Shown piece by piece: positions 18,157 through 27,274 of a stretch of 64,000 nt of DNA. Source of the DNA: JAIYDQ01 sp034408855 (GTDB lineage: Bacteria; Planctomycetota; Planctomycetia; Pirellulales; Pirellulaceae); NCBI GenBank assembly GCA_034408855.1, contig JAWXCK010000067.1:1-64000 (forward strand), given 5' to 3'. The position numbers and the translations under genes are program-made. The notes beneath the pieces were generated by a model. It made no database searches. It worked only from the letters and a program-made list of their open reading frames with translations, and was not told where the DNA came from. Every line of letters begins with the position of its first letter. The first letter of the stretch is position 1.

Positions 18157-21021
18157 CTAGCTTAACGATGCAAAGTAACCATCAATCCGTCGCGATATTG
18201 GAATTGACAATCGTTTGCTCGTCGGCGATATCGCTAGATTCAGCGATACCGGAGCTGTAAACGGACGCATAATGCGCGACGCAATGTTTTGTTGGACGAT
18301 CGCGAAATCCAGCATATCAACGCGTCCATCTTTGTTCACGTCGCAGATATTGGAGACGACTGCCGAATTCGATGAAAGATTGCGTACCCTTCGAGCATCG
18401 GCATCTGTCGTTCGTATCATCGCTGATAAACCGGAGTTATCAATATTCATGTCTCCGACGGCGTTACCAAAATAAAAGACGTCGTTCGACAGAAGCCCAG
18501 TATTGGTATTGGCGAGCGTGGTTATGCGCAACCAAGTGTTGCGAATCGCCCCGTCGCTAAATTCAATTTTGATTCGAGTCGAGCCTCCCAGGCCACCCGA
18601 TGGGATGAGCTCGATGGTTGGAACAGTCATTGCTGCCATAAATCCCGATGCGGAAATTCCGTTCCACGTTGCAAATCGAAAGTCGGCAACCGAAGGAGCG
18701 ACTAATGGACCGGCAAGGTCGATAACAATGCCGTTCAGTCCTCGAACGTAGTTTGTGTAATTCGCAAACGTCGCGGTTTGGCCTGGCAGTAACGGGAACT
18801 TAGCATTATCGATTGCAGTGATGGGATTTCCGCTTCCTCCGCCAAACGCAGCGCTGCTCGATCGATTATAAAAGAGCTGGCGATTGACTATGGTCGGAGT
18901 CGAAAACACCGTTTGTACCTTGAGCAATGCATTGCCTTGTGAATACACCGCATACAATCTACCGCCGTCGGTAATATCGTTTCCACGCGTCCAACCTCTG
19001 CCTACGTTGACAACATCTCCAACGTCGCGCCGCACGGTAAGCGTATTCGATTCGTCGGAAATATTGAGAACCTCGCGATAGCTGAGGGTAAGCGTGTTAT
19101 TGCCAGTCCCTGAAATATCGATCGCTTCGATCCCTTGCAATCGGTTGTCTGGAAGCGTGGAAAGGTTTATCGCCAGTCCCGATCCGCTAAAGCGAAGAGT
19201 ATCGCTTCCCGTTCCACCGATGATGCGTCGAAAATTGATGTCGGCCACCGAGATCTCATCGTTGCCTTGGCCACCTCGGATCACATCCATTCCACCGCTA
19301 CCGACAAGTTGGTCATCACCTTGATGGCCATTGATGATATCGGCCCCTACAGTGCCGATGAGTGTATTCACTGCGATGGTTCCGAGGTGAGTAACAGACG
19401 ACGTGAATCCATTCCCGCCAAAGAGAACATGAGTTACCCCAGCGTTGACTCTTGCGGCAGCAGGCGGCACGGAGGGCACTTCTGCCAAATAGGAACCGAT
19501 AATCAAATCATCGAAGCCATCTCCATTAACGTCACCAGCCCTGCTTACGGAAACTCCGCTTTCGTCATTTGCTGCGCTGCCGAAAAAGATAATGCCATAC
19601 GAATTTGGATCGGATAAATCGATCATGGATGGAAGAGTAGGACCACCGAAGATGACGTAACTCTCGCCGGCATTCGATAATGCATTGTTTTCTGCGTCCG
19701 CAAAAAGTGCTCCGACAATCAAATCGTCATAGCCATCGCCGTTGACGTCACCGGCACCGCTGACAGACTGCCCGCTATAGTCCGATGCATCTGCCCCGCG
19801 AATGGTGATCCCCATGGTCATCAAATCCGACAAGTTGATCGTCGAAGGAAACGAAGCTCTTCCGTAGACGACGTAGCTTTCGCCAGCGAAGGGTTTGAGA
19901 TTTCCGGCTGCCCCCGCATTTTTCGCTCCGATAATTATGTCAGCGAAGCCATCCCCATTGATGTCGCCTGCACCGCTAATAGCCTTACTGCTTTGATCAT
20001 TCGGATCGGCCCCATAAAGAATCGTTCCTAGCGCACCGAGGTTAGCTAGATCAATCGTTGAAGGGAGCGAAGCACTTCCAAAGATGAGGTAGGCTTCGCC
20101 GGCGTACAGCCTGGCATTTCCAACCGAACCGGCCAACGACGAACCAATGACAAGATCGTCGAAGCCATCTCCGTTGACATCGCCAGCACTACTCACTGTA
20201 CCACTTTTATCGTTAGCATCTGCTCCAAAAATGGTAATGCCAGCCGAACCAAGGTTTGCCAGATCGATCGTGGCTGGAAGCGAAGTGCCGCCGAAGATCA
20301 CGTAGCTCTCACCGGCATTCATTTTTGCATTGCCCGATGCATCGCCGAGCGTTGCACCTACGATCACATCGTCGAATCCATCGCCGTTGATATCGCCCGC
20401 TGCACTCACCGACCGACCATTAAAGTCAGCCGGGTCTGCACCGAAGATCGTGATGCCCGCCGAACCGAGTAGCGAGAGGACGATCATCGAGGGCAATGCG
20501 TTTCCGCCGTAGACGATGTAACTCTCGCCCGAATTCGTTCGCAAATTGCCAGAACCATCTGCTGCATAGGCACCGATGATGACATCGGCAAAACCGTCGC
20601 CGTTGATGTCGCCTGCTGCGCTTACCGAATAACCGCTCCGGTCGTTGGCGTCACCCCCAAAAATCGCAACTCCGTTGGAACCAAGATTCGCTAGATCGAT
20701 CGTCGTGGGCAAGGAGCTTCCACCGTAGACGATGTAGCTTGCACCGACATTAATTTTACTTCCACTAGAAGAACGCGCCGTGGAAGCACCGATGATCACG
20801 TCCTCGAATCCATCGCCATTGACATCGCCCGCATTGCTCACCGACTTACCACTGGTACTCGATGCTTCCGCACCGAAGATTGTCAGCCCAAGGCCAGGGC
20901 TTACAGAGCCCAAATCGACAACCGCCATCAATCGACGTACTTCAAGCGGTTCGACTAGCAACGAACGATGACGCTTCTTGGATTTCGGGCGGCGACTCTT
21001 ATCCTTTATCAATCGAAGCAA
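18157..21021 (-). CDS. Secreted FG-GAP propeller protein with RTX-like and dockerin-like parts
   Basis: Surface or extracellular protein of 954 residues. It opens with a basic stretch and the planctomycete N-terminal motif LLVEPLEVRRLMA. Seven FG-GAP blades follow, each with a calcium loop of the form AGDxNGDGFxDxIIGA, enough for one closed integrin-like beta-propeller. Next come RTX-like calcium repeats (GHQGDDQLVGSGGMDVIRGGQGNDE), and near residue 910 a dockerin-like loop DVNKDGRVDMLDFAIVQQ. The start at TTG 21021 is the only candidate before the motif and is uncertain. Likely role is adhesion or matrix; no enzyme domain is seen. Confidence 0.85.
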   Translation of the reverse strand: MLRLIKDKSRRPKSKKRHRSLLVEPLEVRRLMAVVDLGSVSPGLGLTIFGAEASSTSGKSVSNAGDVNGDGFEDVIIGASTARSSSGSKINVGASYIVYGGSSLPTTIDLANLGSNGVAIFGGDANDRSGYSVSAAGDINGDGFADVIIGAYAADGSGNLRTNSGESYIVYGGNALPSMIVLSLLGSAGITIFGADPADFNGRSVSAAGDINGDGFDDVIVGATLGDASGNAKMNAGESYVIFGGTSLPATIDLANLGSAGITIFGADANDKSGTVSSAGDVNGDGFDDLVIGSSLAGSVGNARLYAGEAYLIFGSASLPSTIDLANLGALGTILYGADPNDQSSKAISGAGDINGDGFADIIIGAKNAGAAGNLKPFAGESYVVYGRASFPSTINLSDLMTMGITIRGADASDYSGQSVSGAGDVNGDGYDDLIVGALFADAENNALSNAGESYVIFGGPTLPSMIDLSDPNSYGIIFFGSAANDESGVSVSRAGDVNGDGFDDLIIGSYLAEVPSVPPAAARVNAGVTHVLFGGNGFTSSVTHLGTIAVNTLIGTVGADIINGHQGDDQLVGSGGMDVIRGGQGNDEISVADINFRRIIGGTGSDTLRFSGSGLAINLSTLPDNRLQGIEAIDISGTGNNTLTLSYREVLNISDESNTLTVRRDVGDVVNVGRGWTRGNDITDGGRLYAVYSQGNALLKVQTVFSTPTIVNRQLFYNRSSSAAFGGGSGNPITAIDNAKFPLLPGQTATFANYTNYVRGLNGIVIDLAGPLVAPSVADFRFATWNGISASGFMAAMTVPTIELIPSGGLGGSTRIKIEFSDGAIRNTWLRITTLANTNTGLLSNDVFYFGNAVGDMNIDNSGLSAMIRTTDADARRVRNLSSNSAVVSNICDVNKDGRVDMLDFAIVQQNIASRIMRPFTAPVSLNLAISPTSKRLSIPISRRIDGYFASLS

Positions 21022-21147
21022 TGTTCTAAAAATGTACTATCCTCGGCGTCGGTAGCTTTGTCTATTTAATCTCGACTTTTGCTTTAATGTAGCATAGTGC
21101 TAAGATGACCAACCATCAAAATCCGGCCTTTCGGCACAATTTCGAGG

Positions 21148-21161
21148 CCGCCTGAAGGCGG
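21148..21161. terminator. Short palindrome after the secreted-protein gene
   Basis: CCGCCTGAAGGCGG forms a 6-bp GC stem with a 2-base centre, 17 bp beyond the stop of the minus-strand gene ending at 21178. No clear T-run follows, so it may be a terminator remnant or a small repeat. Confidence 0.35.
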
Positions 21162-21177
21162 AACTACGAACGGAGAA

Positions 21178-21894
21178 TTATGGGACGGCTACGGCGGTGC
21201 CGACGGTTGCGATGAACTGGTTGCGAAGGGCAACAGAATCGTAGTGGGCCCGATATCGCAAGACTGGGGCAGCGGTACCAGGTTGGTAGGCTCCGAGAGT
21301 ATGGACATCATCGAGTGGATGTCGAAGAGTTGCGAGGTATGGCAGTGTGGCTACGGTACCGAAGAAGCGAAATCCAGATGCAACGGGCTGGAGGACTGGA
21401 AAGCGAACATGCCCGTGCCGCTCTAACATCGGATCTTCAAAGTAAAGTGGTTGATGACAGAAGCCGCCGGGAACCCAAGGCTTGGTTGTCATTCCCCAGT
21501 CGCCAATGCGAGAATCTCCAACTGGAAGCAGTTGACTGGGCGGCAATCGATCCACCGTCACATCCGTGGGTCGTACGCCAGTACCGATTCCTTGTACGCT
21601 TGTATTGGGTGTTGAAAGCGGTGTCAACGTAATTGAATTTTTGCCGCTGCCGGTGTTATCAGGCGAAGCGGTCGGACTCGATTCGGTAGATCGTTCGGCC
21701 GTCGATGGGTTGTCTTCGAGGAGGCGAATCAGACCGGTTTGAGTATAGCGGGTGTCGAAGTGGTCGATTGCGTAGGAATTAGCTTCGCTTCCAACCGCTT
21801 CATGAGCAACAGGAGATTGACAAACCCCAACCGATCCGATGCCGGAAAGAATGACAGCGGCAAGGGAATGGCGTGCTAGATAAGGTCTCGACAT
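21178..21894 (-). CDS. Planctomycete-type secreted protein of unknown function
   Basis: No function known. The start I choose, ATG 21894, has GGAG six bases upstream and begins a signal peptide (MSRPYLARHSLAAVILSG to about GVCQS), giving 238 residues; the frame is open to 22065 but without support. The middle is low-complexity Ser/Thr/Pro. The C-terminal 85 residues form a block with CHQPLYFEDPMLERHG, LQPVASGFRFFGTVATLPY and HTLGAYQPGTAAPVLRYR. I recognise this pattern (CxxPLYFE...LERYG...YTLG.YRPG) as a recurrent planctomycete module. The gene is preceded by a terminator-like hairpin in its leader. Confidence 0.75.
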   Translation of the reverse strand: MSRPYLARHSLAAVILSGIGSVGVCQSPVAHEAVGSEANSYAIDHFDTRYTQTGLIRLLEDNPSTAERSTESSPTASPDNTGSGKNSITLTPLSTPNTSVQGIGTGVRPTDVTVDRLPPSQLLPVGDSRIGDWGMTTKPWVPGGFCHQPLYFEDPMLERHGHVRFPVLQPVASGFRFFGTVATLPYLATLRHPLDDVHTLGAYQPGTAAPVLRYRAHYDSVALRNQFIATVGTAVAVP

Positions 21895-21928
21895 CCGTGT
21901 CTCCACCGAGTTCAACTTGACAGTGTGT

Positions 21929-21981
21929 AAAAAAAGTCGGTCCAAGGGGTGAACCGATGGCGAGACCATCGGGGACCGACT
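21929..21981 (-). terminator. Terminator-like hairpin with U-tract in a leader
   Basis: On the minus strand AGTCGGTCC plus CCGATGG pairs perfectly with its complement, giving 16 bp around the loop TCTCG with a 10-base bulge on one side. Seven T residues (positions 21935-21929) follow at once. This is the form of an intrinsic terminator, lying 34 bp before the ATG at 21894. No minus-strand gene lies upstream in the gap, so it either attenuates this gene or ends a small RNA encoded between 21982 and about 22240. Confidence 0.6.
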
Positions 21982-22309
21982 CAGAAATAGTGTTCGGCAA
22001 GCCGCCGTTACCGTCTTAACTACGATACGCTGAAATCGCTTCGAAACCATGCATACAGTGGGCAAAGCTTATGTAGCCCTCAAAGTCAAACTCGAGTAAT
22101 TCTAAACGGGCAATTCAACACTGCTCGGCGAAACTCGTTAATCAGCATAGCGATAGTCTTTGAAAACGCTGGCTTTTTCCTACTCGATCGGCCTGAGGTT
22201 TCGAGCGACGGGGTTTTACTTACAAAAGCGATACCCGATGAACGGTATCCTAGCTATAATTGGCCTTGGGTCGCAGAGTTTTCAGCGTTCGGAATGCGAG
22301 GTACTTATT

Positions 22310-23287
22310 TTGACAAGCTCGGTACGCTACTCGGGTAAGACCGATATAGGCAAAAAGCGTCAAACAAATCAGGATCATTTTTTGGTGGCCGATTTGTCGC
22401 GATCGCTTTGCCTCGGTGCGACCAGTCTTGATATCGCTGCTGATTCGAGACTCTTTGGAGATCCGCTTGGCCATTTGTTTTTAGTAGCCGACGGAATGGG
22501 AGGGCATCAGGCGGGCAGTCGGGCAAGTGAACTGGCGATTAAGTATATCGTCAGCAGCGTGCTAAACGGTCTAAGATTAGTGAGTCGTCCCGAAGCCGGT
22601 GTCGATCAGCTTTTCATGGAAGCTCTCAAAACTGCCCTCAACGCTGCTCACCGCGCAATCGTTACCGACTCCGAAGGCGACCAATCGCTTCGCGGTATGG
22701 GAACCACATTGACGATGGCTTACGTATGCTGGCCCAAAATGTGGGTTGTCCATGCAGGCGATACGAGGTGTTATGTTCTGCGAAACGGCGGACTACATCA
22801 ACTTACTCGCGATCATACTCTTGCAAATCAGATGGCGTCGCAAGGACTTTTGCAAACCGACCAGAAGGAGCGTTCTCGATGGTCGAACGTCCTGTGGAAT
22901 GCATTGGGAGCGGAGGCTGAGGATATTGTTGCCGATGTCCATCAAATTCGCGTTCAGGTCGGCGATCGCATTCTGCTTTGTAGCGACGGACTGAATAAAC
23001 ATGTCACGGATGATGAACTCATTCCGATATTAAGTCGCGATGACTTGCCGGACCAAATCTGCCAAGCTTTGATCGACCTTACCAATGAACGCGGCGGGAC
23101 CGACAATGTTACGGCCATCGTCGTCGATATTGTACAACCACCCTCGTCGGAATTGGTGACCTCCATTTCAACACCGCGCGCTCAAGAATCGATACTCGGC
23201 AAGCATATTGATTACAGTCGCGTAATCGGCGAGACGACCGAAGAGATTGATGGCGATACGGAGTCGGTCGACACGCTCGAGTACTAG
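22310..23287 (+). CDS. PP2C-family serine/threonine phosphatase
   Basis: Mn/Mg-dependent protein phosphatase, probably cytoplasmic. Motifs in order: SGKTDIGKKRQTNQDHFLV, LVADGMGGHQAGSRAS, LRGMGTTLTMAYV, VVHAGDTRCYVLR, LTRDHTLANQM, ILLCSDGLNKHVTDDE and ERGGTDNVTAIVV; all metal aspartates are present. I start it at TTG 22310, where GAGGT lies 7 bases upstream and the conserved domain begins. An in-frame ATG at 22238 would add 24 residues. The C-terminal about 50 residues are acidic and unstructured. It faces away from a kinase-like gene about 860 bp further on, hinting at phospho-signalling nearby. Confidence 0.9.
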   Translation: MTSSVRYSGKTDIGKKRQTNQDHFLVADLSRSLCLGATSLDIAADSRLFGDPLGHLFLVADGMGGHQAGSRASELAIKYIVSSVLNGLRLVSRPEAGVDQLFMEALKTALNAAHRAIVTDSEGDQSLRGMGTTLTMAYVCWPKMWVVHAGDTRCYVLRNGGLHQLTRDHTLANQMASQGLLQTDQKERSRWSNVLWNALGAEAEDIVADVHQIRVQVGDRILLCSDGLNKHVTDDELIPILSRDDLPDQICQALIDLTNERGGTDNVTAIVVDIVQPPSSELVTSISTPRAQESILGKHIDYSRVIGETTEEIDGDTESVDTLEY

Positions 23288-23351
23288 TCGCTCCGTCACT
23301 TTTCCCCCAACCCTAAGAAAAGCTGTAAAAGAGTGCTTATCGCAAGCGGAA

Positions 23352-24116
23352 CTAGAGCAAGCTTTCCAAGAGCAAGCGAAGTTTTCTTAGTTCTTGTCGA
23401 GTATCCATATCGGCCATTGGCTGGACATCGATACTTAGCGCATGATCATAGCCGACACGTTGAAGCTGCGTAATCAGTCGCCCGTATTCGATTTCGCCCT
23501 GGCCTACACGAACTTGAATTTGATCTTTTTTCGAGTCTCTCAAGTGGGTATGAAAGACGTGCTTGATCAATCGATCATAGTTCTTGTTGCGATTGGGGCT
23601 GCACAGATACTGGCTTGGATCGAGCGCCAAACCGAGCCCTGGGACATAGTCGCATATGTTCTTGACGGTATCTGGATCTTCACTAAGCCGTCCGATTTGG
23701 CTTCGAATTCCGACGCGAATTCCTTGTTCTTCGGCTAAGGCTACCAAACGCGTCAAGTGCTCGATCTCTTCGTTGAATGGGGTCCCTTGCGGGGCGCTCG
23801 GCACGGTGAGTGTCACGACTTTGGTGGCTTTGGCGAGCTGGCAAACCAACTTAAATCGCTCGTAATGCGATTCGCCAGTTTCGAGGATTCGAACATCGTA
23901 GCTACAGATATCCAGTCGATGGGTGTCGCGAATTAGTCGCAAGCACTCGCTGAACTCGGTTTCGAGCCGCCCGGTGGGCATCTGATTGCCATCGTCGTGA
24001 AGGGCAATCTCGACGCAGGTAAACTCTAAGTCGATCAGTTGCTCAATTACCTCGGGAATTGGGATTTCCGGGAAACAAGCGGTAGTAGCGGCAACTAACA
24101 CTTCAGGGCACTCCAT
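23352..24116 (-). CDS. Sugar phosphate isomerase/epimerase-like TIM-barrel protein
   Basis: Member of the xylose-isomerase-like TIM-barrel superfamily (AP endonuclease 2 fold), 254 residues. Barrel-strand segments include FTCVEIALHDDG, RVGIRSQIGRL, LGLALDPSQYLC, HVFHTHLRDSKKD and HALSIDVQP. Candidate metal ligands are the acidic and His residues at the strand ends (E, D, H, D). Exact reaction unknown. It lies 31 bp downstream of the small kinase-like gene on the same strand, so the two are probably co-transcribed. Confidence 0.75.
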   Translation of the reverse strand: MECPEVLVAATTACFPEIPIPEVIEQLIDLEFTCVEIALHDDGNQMPTGRLETEFSECLRLIRDTHRLDICSYDVRILETGESHYERFKLVCQLAKATKVVTLTVPSAPQGTPFNEEIEHLTRLVALAEEQGIRVGIRSQIGRLSEDPDTVKNICDYVPGLGLALDPSQYLCSPNRNKNYDRLIKHVFHTHLRDSKKDQIQVRVGQGEIEYGRLITQLQRVGYDHALSIDVQPMADMDTRQELRKLRLLLESLL

Positions 24117-24147
24117 TATGCTGTAGGGTCAACGAATCAGTCTTCGA

Positions 24148-24546
24148 TTATCCCTGACTTGGCATTCCACACAAGTCGCCTACCTCGGCGAGTTCGAAAT
24201 CGATCAAGGTAAATTGCTTTCGAGCGGAATCGTAGAGCACGTTGCGCAGGGCTGGATCGCGATGCAGTACGCCGTATTCAAGCAACCGATCAAACAATTC
24301 CTGTACGAAATTGTCTGGTAATTGCTCGACATTCTTCCCGGCGTACTGGGTGACTACCGAAAGTCGCGACCGTTTTGCATCGATTAAGCGCGGGACGAAC
24401 GGACAGCACGCTAAGTTCAAATGCCTTAAAATGCGACATTCGTTTTCGAAGCGTTTCTGAGCTTTGGGGCCGTAAAAACATTTGATGATTCGTCCGTCCA
24501 AAGCGTCGACGACCCGCGAACGGCCGGTGTTTTTGAGTTCAAGCAT
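24148..24546 (-). CDS. Minimal protein-kinase-like protein
   Basis: Only 132 residues, yet with the core kinase signatures in order: a lysine in RIIKCF, a glutamate in FENECRILRHL, the catalytic loop VLHRDPALRNVLYD, and IDFELAE in place of DFG. The glycine-rich loop is poorly formed, and nearly all of the C-lobe after the metal-binding Asp is missing. It resembles small RIO/Kae1-associated or lipopolysaccharide-kinase-like proteins more than Hanks kinases. Whether it binds ATP is unknown. It is upstream of, and probably co-transcribed with, the TIM-barrel gene. Confidence 0.7.
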   Translation of the reverse strand: MLELKNTGRSRVVDALDGRIIKCFYGPKAQKRFENECRILRHLNLACCPFVPRLIDAKRSRLSVVTQYAGKNVEQLPDNFVQELFDRLLEYGVLHRDPALRNVLYDSARKQFTLIDFELAEVGDLCGMPSQG

Positions 24547-24830
24547 GATGGTGAATTACTCCATCGGAACCCTAGTTCACAAATGGCCACCTTGCAGAAC
24601 GGACCATTGCGCGCGCCCGAAAACGTTACCCAAAACGAGCTGCTAGCTTTTCCAAAAGGATATGACGAGAAGGGACGTACCGCTTATGACGATTAAAAAG
24701 GTCATTCGCTTGATGCCGATGGTTGCGAATGTTTTCTTGGGGATGGGGTTCGGTTTTGTCGTAGCCCGATTTGGGGTCCTGCTGCGTGAAATTGCCGCCG
24801 TGCATCCGGCTGAAAGGTGCACCGTTCCGC

Positions 24831-26687
24831 TCACTTATACGAATTTCGACCGATGGTTCGGGCAAGGCGAATTCCGACCGACGTTGCACGGGAAAGCGGT
24901 GGCATCTTATCGCGATGAGCGCTGCGGCATGAAAATGGAAAGTCTTGAAAGGAGCCGCTGCGTGCGATGCGATAATGTCCAACATTCACGATTCGTGTTA
25001 GGTCCTCCATATCAACCGATTGAAGCTTGACGCTTTTGCCTTCCAATGAGCTATGTGAAATCCATTCTTGCCCCCATTCGCGTATGTTGCCGTGAGCATC
25101 GAAGAGCCCAAAATCGTTCGGCTTTAATAAACCCGGAGGCTTAGGCCTAAAATCGGCGTTATGTATATACCAAGCGTAGCTACCCAATTGCTCCTCGAAA
25201 TCACCAAAGCAAAACTGGGTCGATGCTCCAGCCCGGATCGACCATTCCAACTCCGCTTCGCTTGGAAGTCGATACCCTGATCGGCTCAAATAATCAGGAA
25301 TGGGAAGAAAACCTTCTTTGATTTGCTTTTCCGGCGGATAACACATTTGATCCTCGGGAATACCTTCCTGTTCACTCAGCCAACGGCAATAGCGAGCGGC
25401 TTCAAAAAAATCCATCATGCACGCTGGGTAGTGCGGTCCTAATCGAGTTAGAGTCGGCTCGCCGCCAGTAGGATTAAACCGCTGATATTGTTCGACGGTA
25501 ATCGCTTTAAGTCCTATCGCATAGCTGCGATTGATTTCAACGGAATGCAATTGCTCGATCCATTCGCGATTTGGCTCGTCATCAGGTGAACCGAGTATGG
25601 CATTCACGGGGCCTCGAAAGACTGCCAACGTCTGCCCTTGTGAATTAACAAACCAGTCGCGATCGCCACCGAATACACTTTCGAGCGACGCATCGTCGGA
25701 GGTGAGCTCAGGAATCGGTTGATCCCATTGTCGCATGAGCCATTCGCAAGCCGAATGCAACCCTGGATCAGGGGAATCGCGAAAAAGCTCTCCAACGTCA
25801 GACATCAATGCTTCGCGTTTTGTATCCGACAGATCGCTAGGTTTGTATTCGCCAATGGCGAGCAGCAATGCACGCTTCGTCGACAGCTCTGACTCGTCCG
25901 AGAAACGATCTACCAAACATCGAAGTTCAACTCCTGTTTCGCGAAAGCGCTGAATAAGCAGAGTGCGCAGCGAAGGATCGCTTGAATGTTTTAGTAAAGG
26001 CCAAACGGAATCGGTTAAACCCAATCGCATTAAAACCAGCGCCGCGTTGGATTGAAGCGAGAATCTCAAGCGACGTTCTTCGCGAGTTTCACTGGAAGGA
26101 TTTTGTTGAAGGACGTCAAGCATTAGTCGGGAACAGGCTTGATCATGCTGAGCAAGTGGCGAATAGAGAATTTCGAAATCACTCATCCTTGCTCGCAATA
26201 TGATGCTGGCCAATAGCTCTGGGTCGCTCGACGCAAATTTGGCGAGCAGGCTTGCGGCACGATGATGCTGTTCAGACGATCTGGCCGCATCAGCAAACGC
26301 TTCGGCGAGCGGTTCGATCAATCGCACATTCTTAAAAGACAAAAGCTCAGTCCAGATCGCCAAGTGCATTGGATTGGACTTCAGCAATTCATCGGTAATC
26401 AATTGCAATTGAGGCTTGTCCCATTGAACTTCGTCACTATGAAAAGCTAAGGCTAAAGCCATGCGAAACCGACGCTCGGGAGGCAAGGACATATCATGCA
26501 ATGACTGGCCAATGGCCGCGAGATGCGACTGCCATTGGGAGCTTGGGAGTTTGTCCTTTCGATGGGCAATGACCTTCACCATTAAACCGAACTCGTCGGG
26601 TTCGGCAACAAGTAGCCGCTCTCGCAATGGAGTCAACAGATGGGGTTTGTCAACGACTAGGGCGAGCTGGAGTCGAGTTCGCTCGGT
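24831..26687 (-). pseudogene. 3' remnant of a second kinase/FGE gene (copy B)
   Basis: Carries the later part of an alpha-helical repeat region followed by a complete FGE-sulfatase-like domain (GYRLPSEAELEWSIRAGAS, FGLFDAHGNIREWGQEW, ARSGSFQDFPFSCRSAHRD, SVGIRLAR). It has no kinase domain or proper start. It is aligned over its whole N-terminal part with the helical region of copy A (RTRLQLALVVDKPHLL against NRLRLALVEDEPQRL). The frame stays open up to 26810, but upstream of about 26687 the DNA is copy A read out of frame. The two cysteines used by true formylglycine-generating enzymes are not evident. Read as a truncated copy fused to A by a deletion. Confidence 0.8.
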
Positions 26688-27274
26688 AATCGATAACCGG
26701 TTCGTGTCAAGTAACTCTTTGGATATTTCATTCCGGATTTGATTTGATCGAGCGCAGGATAACACATCTGATCTTCTTCGACCGCCTCTTGCTCGCTCAG
26801 CCAACGACAATACTTGGCTGCGTCATACCATTGCAAACTGGTTTGTGCAGCAGTCGGATCAGGATTTAAAACAGGATGCACCGTTTGACTTGGGCGAAAC
26901 TTCTTGAACTGAGGCTGCGATGTCTCAATGGTACTGATCGCCCAGGATCGCCCAATTCGCATCGGGTGCTCGCCGTCATCCGTCAACCTTTCGTTGACAG
27001 AAAGCAACTCAGGGTCCGTCCCCATCGTGAACTCGACGGGTCCGAGAATGATCGTCATCAAATGGCCATGCGGTGTCACATACCAATTTCGGTCATCGCG
27101 AAGGCCTTCTTTTGCTAGTTCTAAATCAGCATTGAGAATTGCCTCCTGTTCATCCAGAGTCTGCAATAGCCATCGCGAAACGCCATGGATACCGGCATCC
27201 GGATCGGATTTATAGATGTGCGATAAAAAATCTACGAGTGACTTGTCCGATTTGAACGAGCTGTAAAAGCCGCT
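26657..27274 (-). pseudogene. Copy A kinase/FGE gene, FGE fragment
   Basis: Continues copy A in the same frame after the TAA at 27275-27277. It resembles the start of the FGE domain in copy B: RDDRNWYVTPHGHL against GDRDWFVNSQGQT, then YDAAKYCRWLSEQE and DQMCYP. It ends at TGYRLPSE, mid-domain, where it joins copy B out of frame through CGAGCGAA (26679-26686). Only 6 further residues (LDSSSP) precede a stop. The second half of the domain is lost. Cannot make a functional FGE-like domain. Confidence 0.8.

Noticed and set aside
19490..20900. Tandem repeats that could be mistaken for a CRISPR array
   Set aside because: The period of about 205-217 bp and the in-frame calcium loops show it is FG-GAP coding sequence.
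24662..25030. 122-codon plus-strand frame overlapping the copy B FGE end
   Set aside because: Antisense to the FGE part for half its length; no recognisable family and no clear ribosome site.
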